64,000 nt of DNA from an uncultured Methanomethylovorans sp. Its GTDB lineage: Archaea; Halobacteriota; Methanosarcinia; Methanosarcinales; Methanosarcinaceae. Both the position numbers and the translations under genes were made by a program. Under the pieces are notes generated by a model. It was given only the letters and a program-made list of their open reading frames with translations. It searched no databases and was not told the DNA's origin. The stretch lies in assembly GCF_963678545.1 (NCBI RefSeq), contig NZ_OY782870.1, forward strand, positions 1,364,001-1,428,000. The letters are read 5' to 3'. This document shows positions 15,604-22,826 of the stretch, one piece after another (position 1 is the stretch's first letter; each line of letters starts with the position of its first letter).

Positions 15604-17271
15604 ATGGTAATAGTTACTGATCTGAAAAACAAGCTAGAAGATGGCTCAGGTTGTACCGAGCCATGCGATGGTAATGATGCAGGTGATCAATCTGATGTCC
15701 GGGTGTCAGTTACTACTGATACTCTTTCATCGTCTTCTGCGAGACAGGTGCATATATCGGAGTCTAATGATGACGGTAATCTGCCCGAAAAGACTGTTGA
15801 AAAAACATCTGAGGAAAAAGCTCAAATCATTTATGATGCTGCTGCTTTTCAGCTCATTCAGCAAAAACTCGCTTATTTCGAAGAAAGGTTCTCTGACATA
15901 CAAGTGAAACTAGATGAAGGTCTTTCACAGAATTCAGGTTCTCTGAATGCATTGAAAGATGAGATGTCTTCACTTGCTTCAAATAGGGAGCTATCTAAGT
16001 TGCGAAAAGAGTTCGATTCATTACATAAGAAATTAAGCAGAGTTGCAAGGGAAGAGGACGCTTTGAGTGGTCAGTCCCTTAACGCTGCTAAAGTTCCTCC
16101 TGATGTGCTCCAGATTACATATTCAAAAACATTGAATGACCTCTACGGAGCAATGTTAAACATCTACGGTGATAACGAGTCTGAAGCTATCATTAACACA
16201 ATCAGGGACAATGTCCGTGGTTTTAGTGCGGGTGTGGATTTCTTTAGGTTTGAAGAAGGCTCTTTTCTTGTAACAGAATTATCAGAGGCCATACAGTCTC
16301 GACTGGTTTCTACAAAACAGATTCATGGAACTTATATAGAAATATTTAAGAGAATGGCAGAATATGCGCCAAATTATGAGTCACAGGATTTCAGGTCATT
16401 TGTAGAAACAGGGAGTAGGGAATATGCAGTTGAGAAGATCGCTGAGCATAATCATCGCCTTAAGGATCTAGAGTCCCTTGTAAACAAATATTTACAGGAA
16501 TTGGATAATGTTTCTGAGAACATGGGTTTTGTAGCTCAGTTGCAAAACCAGCAACTTGAGGAAATCAAGGCTAAATCAGATGATATTATCAATATAAAGG
16601 ATCAGATCTCAAGCCTTTCGCATGCTGTAAACTTGCATACGCGCCTTTTCAAGAAACTCAATAGCAATTTGGAAACTATACGATCACAGCTTGAGCTAAT
16701 TGAGGCTAGCTCGCAGAACAATGTGACAGCACAGGAAATTATCTCCATGTCCTCTGATATCTCTCAGGCTGTACCATCGCAGCCAGAAATTGCTGCTCTT
16801 GCTACTTCTCTGAACGATCTACGTGAACAAACATCGGTTATGGTATCAGAATTGTATTCGCGTGTAGATTCGGTTTTCTCGAATGTTCATGGTATTGAAG
16901 CTGTTTCTAGAGAAGTAGCCTCATTACAAGAGCAACTGCAGAAACTACGTTCAGATATGCAAGAAGATGTAATGTACATCGATCTTAATGACATTGATGA
17001 TATTATTGTCCATGAAAGTGAAACAGCTGGCTTTGAAAGCGATTTATGTATTGACCTTAATGATATTCATGAGTTCACGGGAGTTGTTGTAAGCACTCTG
17101 GGTGTTGTTGGTCCTTCAACATTAAAACAACTTAATAAGGCACTGTTTTCATCTGAAGTGAAACTGGATGAAGAAGAGCTTATGCAGGTATTGGATGAGG
17201 CCATATCATCGGGTTTGGTTACTTCTCAAAGAAAAGGAAGGTATCTGTATTACAATGTGAATCAAGCATAA
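15604..17271 (+). CDS. Coiled-coil protein with C-terminal winged helix
   Basis: 555 aa from ATG 15604 (MVIVTDLKNKLED); the longer frame back to 15490 runs inside the preceding gene. Long coiled coils occupy about 85-165 (ELSKLRKEFDSLHKKLSRV) and 280-460. A repeated acidic motif (YIDLNDIDDI and CIDLNDIHEF) precedes a winged-helix end (about 490-555, LVTSQRKGRYLYYNV). It could be a functional analogue of the archaellum accessory coiled-coil proteins ArlC/D/E, which link the motor to the chemotaxis system. I see no clear sequence proof. Confidence 0.65.
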   Translation: MVIVTDLKNKLEDGSGCTEPCDGNDAGDQSDVRVSVTTDTLSSSSARQVHISESNDDGNLPEKTVEKTSEEKAQIIYDAAAFQLIQQKLAYFEERFSDIQVKLDEGLSQNSGSLNALKDEMSSLASNRELSKLRKEFDSLHKKLSRVAREEDALSGQSLNAAKVPPDVLQITYSKTLNDLYGAMLNIYGDNESEAIINTIRDNVRGFSAGVDFFRFEEGSFLVTELSEAIQSRLVSTKQIHGTYIEIFKRMAEYAPNYESQDFRSFVETGSREYAVEKIAEHNHRLKDLESLVNKYLQELDNVSENMGFVAQLQNQQLEEIKAKSDDIINIKDQISSLSHAVNLHTRLFKKLNSNLETIRSQLELIEASSQNNVTAQEIISMSSDISQAVPSQPEIAALATSLNDLREQTSVMVSELYSRVDSVFSNVHGIEAVSREVASLQEQLQKLRSDMQEDVMYIDLNDIDDIIVHESETAGFESDLCIDLNDIHEFTGVVVSTLGVVGPSTLKQLNKALFSSEVKLDEEELMQVLDEAISSGLVTSQRKGRYLYYNVNQA

Positions 17272-17316
17272 CTGCCTGGTTTCAGTTACTACATATTTGA
17301 TGAGGATTGATTATTA

Positions 17317-18090
17317 ATGCAGCAAAAGGAGATTATTCACAAAGCAGGAGATATGTCTTATGAACTTCTCATATCTCCAAAGGCAGTTGATAATCTCGAG
17401 ATTGATATAGGTACTGGTAATAGAGAAGGTTTCGTCTATTTCCATCAAAAATTTGGAATGCCATATACATTCCTTCTCAAGAAATCCATTGAATCAGGTC
17501 ATTTTTTATTCGTATCCATATCTGGAAATAACAAACTTATAGGATTTGCAAGGTTTGAGAAACTTGAAGAACATACTGAAAAAGAAATCAAGGGTAAGAT
17601 GAAAGTTGTTACTCCTTCTTTATTCTTGTTACGCAGTATGGAGGTTCATTCATCCTTTCGCAATTGTGGAATTGGAAGGGTGCTCTTCTCTACTGCTGTA
17701 CATTATCTAAAAGGTAATGTTCTCACGATTCCAGACAATCAGGAAGCTGCACGCTTTTTTAGAAAAAAACTGGGTTTTAGTGAGGTTGCAGGTCCAGTTG
17801 GCAGTAATGTACAGACGTATGAAGGACATTTAATGCTTACCTATCCCAAAGCTGTTGCATTATGGCATGAGATTGCAAAAAAATATCCAAGGATTGTATA
17901 CCCCGAGTTAGTTGATCTTTATGAGTCTCTGAAATTCCATCATAGCATGGGCAAACAAATATCTTGCAATGATGTTTGCAGGTTTGAGATGCTGCTTGCA
18001 GAGTGTGATGGAATGCTGTCTGATGCTATGCAAAAGGACATGAAACGTCTGATTGCTGAGTTGCGTAAAGGTGTTAGTTGTAATACTTGA
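17317..18090 (+). CDS. GNAT N-acetyltransferase
   Basis: 257 aa. Residues 20-180 show the GNAT fold, with the acetyl-CoA loop RNCGIGRVLF after LLRSMEVHSSF, and NQEAARFFRKKLGFSEV as motif B. The C-terminal 75 residues are helical (ELVDLYESLKFHHSMGKQ). It resembles the GNAT gene at 10707 in layout but lacks the zinc ribbon. It is the second acetyltransferase in a cluster with two deacetylases. The substrate is unknown. Confidence 0.8.
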   Translation: MQQKEIIHKAGDMSYELLISPKAVDNLEIDIGTGNREGFVYFHQKFGMPYTFLLKKSIESGHFLFVSISGNNKLIGFARFEKLEEHTEKEIKGKMKVVTPSLFLLRSMEVHSSFRNCGIGRVLFSTAVHYLKGNVLTIPDNQEAARFFRKKLGFSEVAGPVGSNVQTYEGHLMLTYPKAVALWHEIAKKYPRIVYPELVDLYESLKFHHSMGKQISCNDVCRFEMLLAECDGMLSDAMQKDMKRLIAELRKGVSCNT

Positions 18091-18144
18091 AATTTAGTAT
18101 CCTGTCTCAATCGTATTAGTTTAAAATATCTGATGGAGGATAGT

Positions 18145-18714
18145 GTGGCAAACATAGATTCTCAGAAACTGCGCAGAAAATTGCTCAAAATATATAATAA
18201 ACATCATGTAGCTCCACTTAAAGAGCAATATAAAGAACAAATCCTCTCTGCTGTAGAATGTACAACTGCTATAGATCAGATCACAGATCATTTACTTCAT
18301 AACATACGAACGAAACTACGACAGGAAGTAGCTCAGGCGTTTAGACAGAGTGAAAATCCTGAGATACCATATTTTGCTGTGATTATGGACATTATGCAAT
18401 TCATGAATGAATTTGTGGGTGATCCACACACTGTGGAACTTATTTTCGTGCGTGTAAATAGTGAAGTAGCACGCAGAAAATTGGAACTTGATGAAAAGAT
18501 GTATTATTCTGACAATCAATGGACAAGCGAGGTTTCAGAGGGTGCTGTTCAAAACCTACGAGATGCAGGTACTGAGAGGGATTACATTTTACTTGTAGAA
18601 AAACTGCTGGAGACTCTATCCACTTCAGCAGACAACCAGGAGATCAGTATCGCACGTATGAGGCTCGTTAATATTATCCGCAAGCATACCCATCATGAAC
18701 TTAAAGACTTGTGA
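18145..18714 (+). CDS. Helical protein of unknown function
   Basis: 189 aa from GTG 18145, which has GGAGG five bases upstream; ATG 18133 lies within that site and is a poorer choice. The protein is almost all helical and charged (KLRRKLLKIYNKHH, LLHNIRTKLRQEVAQAF) with no membrane segment or known motif. It converges on the KaiC-like gene at 18751-19452. Probably a cytosolic adaptor in the same cluster. Confidence 0.6.
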   Translation: MANIDSQKLRRKLLKIYNKHHVAPLKEQYKEQILSAVECTTAIDQITDHLLHNIRTKLRQEVAQAFRQSENPEIPYFAVIMDIMQFMNEFVGDPHTVELIFVRVNSEVARRKLELDEKMYYSDNQWTSEVSEGAVQNLRDAGTERDYILLVEKLLETLSTSADNQEISIARMRLVNIIRKHTHHELKDL

Positions 18715-18750
18715 ATCCGAGAATGTAAATAATTATTTGTATTTCCAGTA

Positions 18751-19452
18751 TCAAAGCAGGTTATGGGACATGATAGAAGATCCATTGTTTGACAGCTTCA
18801 GGCAATGTTTTCCGGCAATAAAATCTCTACCCCTGGATTTTACGATCTTGATGTATCGGTGCATCTCATCATTTTTTTGATTCTGCTCTCCTAACTCTAT
18901 CACTACATCTGAAAGATGGCTTAAAATATCGGTATTTATTTGATCTCCTGCTAGATCTCCTATCATCATAAGTAGTGTGTTTGCAGTTGCAAAACCTCGG
19001 AGCAAGTTTACAAGAAAAGCTCTTTTTTCTAAAGGAAGTAATTCTCTGTCATTTTCAAATGAAGGTGATATGTCAAATAGTACTGTCACCGGATCAATAA
19101 CGATCCTGTCAGGATTATCCTGCAACAGAGTATGGAAATATTTAAGAGTTGCATAGTCCCCTTTCGTTAGTATATCTTTATCCAACTCTAGGAATCGTAG
19201 GTTACCGCATTTTAATGCTTCTTCATCAAAAAATGAATAGTTTTGTGCAAGATGTAGCAATTTAGCTGTAGGTTCTGATAGCACAGTGATATAAATACAT
19301 TTTTCACCAGCCTTTGCAGCTGCAAAAAGTGATTGTAAGCAGATCAGTGTGCGCCCACTGCCAGTAGGTCCCGCTATAAAGATACTCGATGGTCTTATAA
19401 GACCACCTTTGAGAATAAGATCTAAATCGGGCATGTATGTGGGGGATAGCAT
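18751..19452 (-). CDS. KaiC/ArlH-like protein with Arg-substituted Walker A
   Basis: 233 aa, the length of ArlH. The P-loop reads GPTGSGRT (28-35): the invariant Lys is replaced by Arg (codon CGC). Walker B is IVIDPVTVLF (about 118). The catalytic Glu pair that follows strand 3 in KaiC is poorly kept (TVLSEPTAK). It may bind nucleotide weakly or act as a regulatory subunit of the intact KaiC-like ATPase at 13717. GGTG precedes the ATG. It is transcribed opposite to its neighbours. Confidence 0.8.
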   Translation of the reverse strand: MLSPTYMPDLDLILKGGLIRPSSIFIAGPTGSGRTLICLQSLFAAAKAGEKCIYITVLSEPTAKLLHLAQNYSFFDEEALKCGNLRFLELDKDILTKGDYATLKYFHTLLQDNPDRIVIDPVTVLFDISPSFENDRELLPLEKRAFLVNLLRGFATANTLLMMIGDLAGDQINTDILSHLSDVVIELGEQNQKNDEMHRYIKIVKSRGRDFIAGKHCLKLSNNGSSIMSHNLL

Positions 19453-19616
19453 TTGGGCACCTTTTTATAATCTCTGTGGTGTTTAGATAGTTATATATTT
19501 ATCGAAATAAATGTTTATGTGCTTGTTGTAGCTGTTGCATAAGCAGGATACATCACGCGATTACCTCTCCTATTAATAATCAATTATAAGTTCTAATCTC
19601 TCAAACGTTGATCATC
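19453..19616 (+). promoter_or_regulatory. Divergent promoter region
   Basis: 164 bp between divergent genes. An ATTATAAG at 19583-19590 lies about 27-34 nt before ATG 19617, and no ribosome site precedes that ATG, so the + transcript is probably leaderless or nearly so. Confidence 0.4.
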
Positions 19617-20024
19617 ATGCCAGTGCCTGAATATGATATTAATATTATTGCTTTGCTGAACGATCTTGATGATCGTTTAAGACAGTTGGAATCAAGAGTT
19701 ACCGAGGTTGAAATTAGATTTTCCCCTCCCGTAGATGATAAAATGGCCATGTTTCTTACGGTTCCTGATTCTATCCGCAAGTCGCTTCTTGCTGTGTCCA
19801 CCTTGGGTTCATGTAATGCGGATGAGGTAAGTGAGATAACCGGACGCCACAGATCTATTGAAAACAAGTATCTTAATGAGCTTTACAGGTCAGGCTGGTT
19901 AAAAAGGGACAGGAAAGGTAAGAAAATCTTCTACTCTTTAAAAAAGAAGTTAGATGCTGATAAGCACCAATATGTATCAGCGGTAGAAGAACTTGAAAGC
20001 AAGCTAGACCAGTTGTTGGGGTGA
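19617..20024 (+). CDS. Winged-helix regulator with N-terminal coiled coil
   Basis: 135 aa from ATG 19617 (MPVPEYDINII). A short coiled coil (LNDLDDRLRQLESRVTEVE) is followed by a winged helix (AVSTLGSCNADEVSEITG, then LNELYRSGWLKRDRKGKK) and a C-terminal helix. The DNA-binding wing resembles ArsR/MarR-type archaeal regulators; the same wing style ends the protein at 15604. The stop overlaps the GTG of the MinD-like gene by 4 bp, so they form one operon. Confidence 0.7.
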   Translation: MPVPEYDINIIALLNDLDDRLRQLESRVTEVEIRFSPPVDDKMAMFLTVPDSIRKSLLAVSTLGSCNADEVSEITGRHRSIENKYLNELYRSGWLKRDRKGKKIFYSLKKKLDADKHQYVSAVEELESKLDQLLG

Positions 20025-20761
20025 AAAAAGTGCTGCTTAGTTTTCATTCTTACAAAGGTGGTACAGGGAAAACAACGTTTGTGAGCAATCTGGGCGTTTA
20101 TTTTGCCCAGCAAGGGCATAAGGTATGCATCATTGACACAGATGTGAATGGTCCAGGTTTGCATTCTCTTTTTGGTATTCATCTTTCTGCAACATTGGTG
20201 GATTTCTTGCGTAATGAGTGCAAGATAAATGAGATCGTATACAAGCCATATAAGAATCTTGATCTTTATATTATTCCATCAAAAGCTTGTGAAGAGGATC
20301 TTTCTTCAATGTTTAATTCTCCTGGCGAGGCCAAGGATAAAATGCTTGAGGTTGTCAAGTTTCTGAACAAACAGTTTCAGATAGAACATATTATATTTGA
20401 TTGCAGCCCCGGTATTAACAAATCCAGCCTGCTAGTTATGAATATAGCTGACAGCGCAACAATTGTTTCCACCATTGATGTGCAGGACATAAGGGGAACC
20501 TATATCTTGTCCAATATGTCATCAAAATTAGGCACTAAAGCGAATCTGCTTTTTAATAGAACTCCTAAAGATAAATCCGAAGAGATCAATGTTATCGTGG
20601 CAGATTTCAGTAAAAAACTGGGAACTTCGCTTCTAGGCTTGCTGACTTTTGATGATGTGGTGGCGCGCACATGGTCAAGGAAAATGGTGATGCTAGATGA
20701 GAATAACTGTGACTATTGCCAGCAGTTGCGCAATATTGCAGCAAGGTTGCTGAACTGCTAA
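20021..20761 (+). CDS. MinD/ParA-family ATPase
   Basis: 246 aa, GTG start overlapping the upstream stop. Deviant Walker A KGGTGKTT (12-19) with the signature Lys at 12, switch I DTDVNGPG (about 40) and Walker B HIIFDCSPG. These ATPases position cellular machines. In haloarchaea MinD4 helps place archaella and chemosensory arrays at the pole, and the setting here invites the same idea. The C-terminus lacks an obvious amphipathic MinD membrane helix. It converges with the next gene, leaving a gap of 2 bp. Confidence 0.88.
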   Translation: MKKVLLSFHSYKGGTGKTTFVSNLGVYFAQQGHKVCIIDTDVNGPGLHSLFGIHLSATLVDFLRNECKINEIVYKPYKNLDLYIIPSKACEEDLSSMFNSPGEAKDKMLEVVKFLNKQFQIEHIIFDCSPGINKSSLLVMNIADSATIVSTIDVQDIRGTYILSNMSSKLGTKANLLFNRTPKDKSEEINVIVADFSKKLGTSLLGLLTFDDVVARTWSRKMVMLDENNCDYCQQLRNIAARLLNC

Positions 20762-20763
20762 CC

Positions 20764-21492
20764 TTATGCTTTTCGATAATCTTCGATATGCTCTTGGACA
20801 ATCTTGTCCAGTTCTTTTCTTTCTTCTAAACTAAGACTAAAAATTTCTTTTATTTTTTTTAGATCGCTACTTACTGCAGACTTTAGCATAAGGCTCTCAT
20901 TTGTGAAGGCATACTGTATATCATCCTTGCTCTTTTTTGGTCCCATCTGGATAGCATCTTCTGTCACATAAAGGACCTCATCAAATATGGTGAAGAGAAG
21001 TTTCTGAATCTCTGTTTCAAGCGCATTTAGAGCAACAGTACAGATCATTGTTCCCTCTTTATCTTTCACACGGGAAGCAAGCAAATCAAGAAAATGCATA
21101 AATGGTAGTTTATTATGGCTCCACCTTAGATATCCAAGGTCTTCAAGAAACACCAACTGTTTTAATTTCATTTGTTCTTCGAGATTCATCAATACTTCTG
21201 TCATATCTATACAAGTACCCCCTCCTACAGAAAAAATTGATGTTCCATCACATTTTTCGGTAAGGGACGCATGTAAATTGAGATGAGGTTTAAGTTTTTC
21301 CGATGATCCGTTTGTATGTTCATTAAAGACTACCATAGACATTGGTATACTCTTTTTCTCTAAAAGGGATGAAGTGATGCAGTATGCCAGTTCAGGCATT
21401 TTAGCCTGTTCACTATATACAAATAAAACATTATGACCATCTATCAAACCAAAAAGGTTTGTTACCGCATTTTCACTTAAAATATCAGTCAT
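20764..21492 (-). CDS. Degenerate RecA/KaiC-like protein
   Basis: 242 aa. The order of strands (NVLFVYSEQAKMPELAY, then SMVVFNEHTNGSSE, then LKQLVFLEDLGYL) fits a RecA/KaiC core, but there is no P-loop; VYSEQAKMPE stands where Walker A should be. The C-terminus is helical and charged (KKIKEIFSLSLEERKELDKI). Possibly a catalytically dead partner of the KaiC-like proteins in this cluster. Family assignment is tentative. Confidence 0.5.
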   Translation of the reverse strand: MTDILSENAVTNLFGLIDGHNVLFVYSEQAKMPELAYCITSSLLEKKSIPMSMVVFNEHTNGSSEKLKPHLNLHASLTEKCDGTSIFSVGGGTCIDMTEVLMNLEEQMKLKQLVFLEDLGYLRWSHNKLPFMHFLDLLASRVKDKEGTMICTVALNALETEIQKLLFTIFDEVLYVTEDAIQMGPKKSKDDIQYAFTNESLMLKSAVSSDLKKIKEIFSLSLEERKELDKIVQEHIEDYRKA

Positions 21493-21707
21493 ACTTTTCC
21501 CACAAAGGCTTTATACTTGTAATTTATCAGCCAGGATTCTTTTACTAAGATATAACAGGCTTATGTTTACGTACTTATTATATTTTACTGTCTTATATGT
21601 TTCCTTGAACAATTATATTTCATTTTATCTTATGTTGCTCATTCTCTGGTATGATTTGCGAAAAGGTTAATAGCAATAGTACCAGATGTAATTTGAGGTG
21701 GAATTGT

Positions 21708-21848
21708 ATGTCAAAATTCCTAAAAAGAGATTACGAAAGAAAAGGCGAAAAGAAAAATGAGGAATTGGAATCCAAGCTAATACAAGATAACCTCTCAGAG
21801 CTCAAACAAGAGCTAGTTGAACTCCCAGGCGGTGAAGATTTCGAGTGA
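21708..21848 (+). CDS. 46-aa charged protein coupled to ThiS-like gene
   Basis: Starts MSKFLKRDYERKGEKK after GAGGTGG; the longer frame from 21651 has no site. Highly charged and helical, ending LPGGEDFE. The stop overlaps the next GTG by 4 bp. No family was recognised. The coupling implies a joint function. Confidence 0.6.
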   Translation: MSKFLKRDYERKGEKKNEELESKLIQDNLSELKQELVELPGGEDFE

Positions 21849-22069
21849 GCGTCTCTTCGAGTGTGTCTCTTCGTATATCTGTGGAGCCATCTAAAAAACC
21901 GCTATCAATCATGGAATTTCTCCCAGGGAAAAAATACGAAGACCTACTCAGGGAACTCAAAATCAACCCGGAAACAGTACTTCTCCTAAAAGATGGAGAA
22001 TTAGTTCCATCGGATGGGATTGCCACTTCCGGCAACCTGTCCATAATTATCATAACTTCAAAAGGATAA
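21845..22069 (+). CDS. ThiS/MoaD-like β-grasp protein lacking terminal Gly-Gly
   Basis: 74 aa from GTG. The sequence KYEDLLRELKINPETVLLLK then DGELVPSD and GNLSIIIITSKG has the β-grasp order of ThiS/MoaD/SAMP small sulfur carriers and protein modifiers. Those carry a C-terminal Gly-Gly used for adenylation and thiocarboxylate formation. Here the end is Ser-Lys-Gly, so canonical activation looks impaired. It could be a non-conjugating β-grasp adaptor. Confidence 0.6.
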   Translation: MSVSSSVSLRISVEPSKKPLSIMEFLPGKKYEDLLRELKINPETVLLLKDGELVPSDGIATSGNLSIIIITSKG

Positions 22070-22826
22070 GCGCATGAGTAATTCTCTGTTGGGAGTTACT
22101 TTTCTTATTTATTCAAAAACGGATAACGGCGTGTAATCTCATTTTTCGATATAATCGTTAATTAGGCATAATCTTTACTATTATTTGAATCATCTATAAA
22201 TATTTTTGTCAACTACTCAATATTTCATTTAATTTGTATTATTACATATATTAACATAAAATTATTTCAATGTCCTTAATACTCCTGTTTTTTGAAGGCA
22301 TATTGAATCTCAAATTATACTAGGAAGTATTCGAGTATGTATAGCAAATTGTGATTTTATCCTTCGTCATTTTCAGTAGTTTAATAGAGTACAAAAATAC
22401 TATTTTATCTGTATTCTTGTTATTGTATGTACATTTTATTAATCAAATAGACAATAAGTTATCTTCAGCACCGCTATATTTTTAAAAATTGCACTCTAGC
22501 TTCATGCTTTCTATATTTTTCAAAATATCTAGGCTTCTCTACTATCTGATATATATATTTTATATTGTAAATAATTTAGATAACTTTATATTTAATAACC
22601 TCTAACATACAAACTAGTATAAAAGTAGTTGATTGGAACACTAAGCGCTCATCATACTAAAGTAAGGTCATAAATATGATCTAAAATGTATGGTGCAGTA
22701 TAAAAATATTTTTTAGTCCATTATTGCAGTTGCAAGGAGTTGGTTGAGTGCTAACTATGCGCTGAAATCAGTATTTCAGCAGAACACTCAAAAATACAGT
22801 AATAAGTTTAACTAGGTGGGTAGGCT
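22070..22826. other. AT-rich intergenic region upstream of the giant surface protein
   Basis: 757 bp without a supported gene, very AT-rich, with several TATA-like stretches (for example near 22545-22590). The last 85 bp carry the nested stem-loop described separately. A long leader or several promoters for the giant gene are likely. Confidence 0.5.
22744..22791 (+). promoter_or_regulatory. Nested stem-loop in the leader of the giant surface-protein gene
   Basis: The outer arms TTGAGTG (22744-22750) and CACTCAA (22785-22791) enclose a perfect inner hairpin GCTGAAAT-cagt-ATTTCAGC (22761-22780). It ends 35 bp before the ATG at 22827 and about 20 bp before its GGTGGG site. It could be a protein-binding operator or RNA element. 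The inner core is repeated at 40116-40131. Confidence 0.5.
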
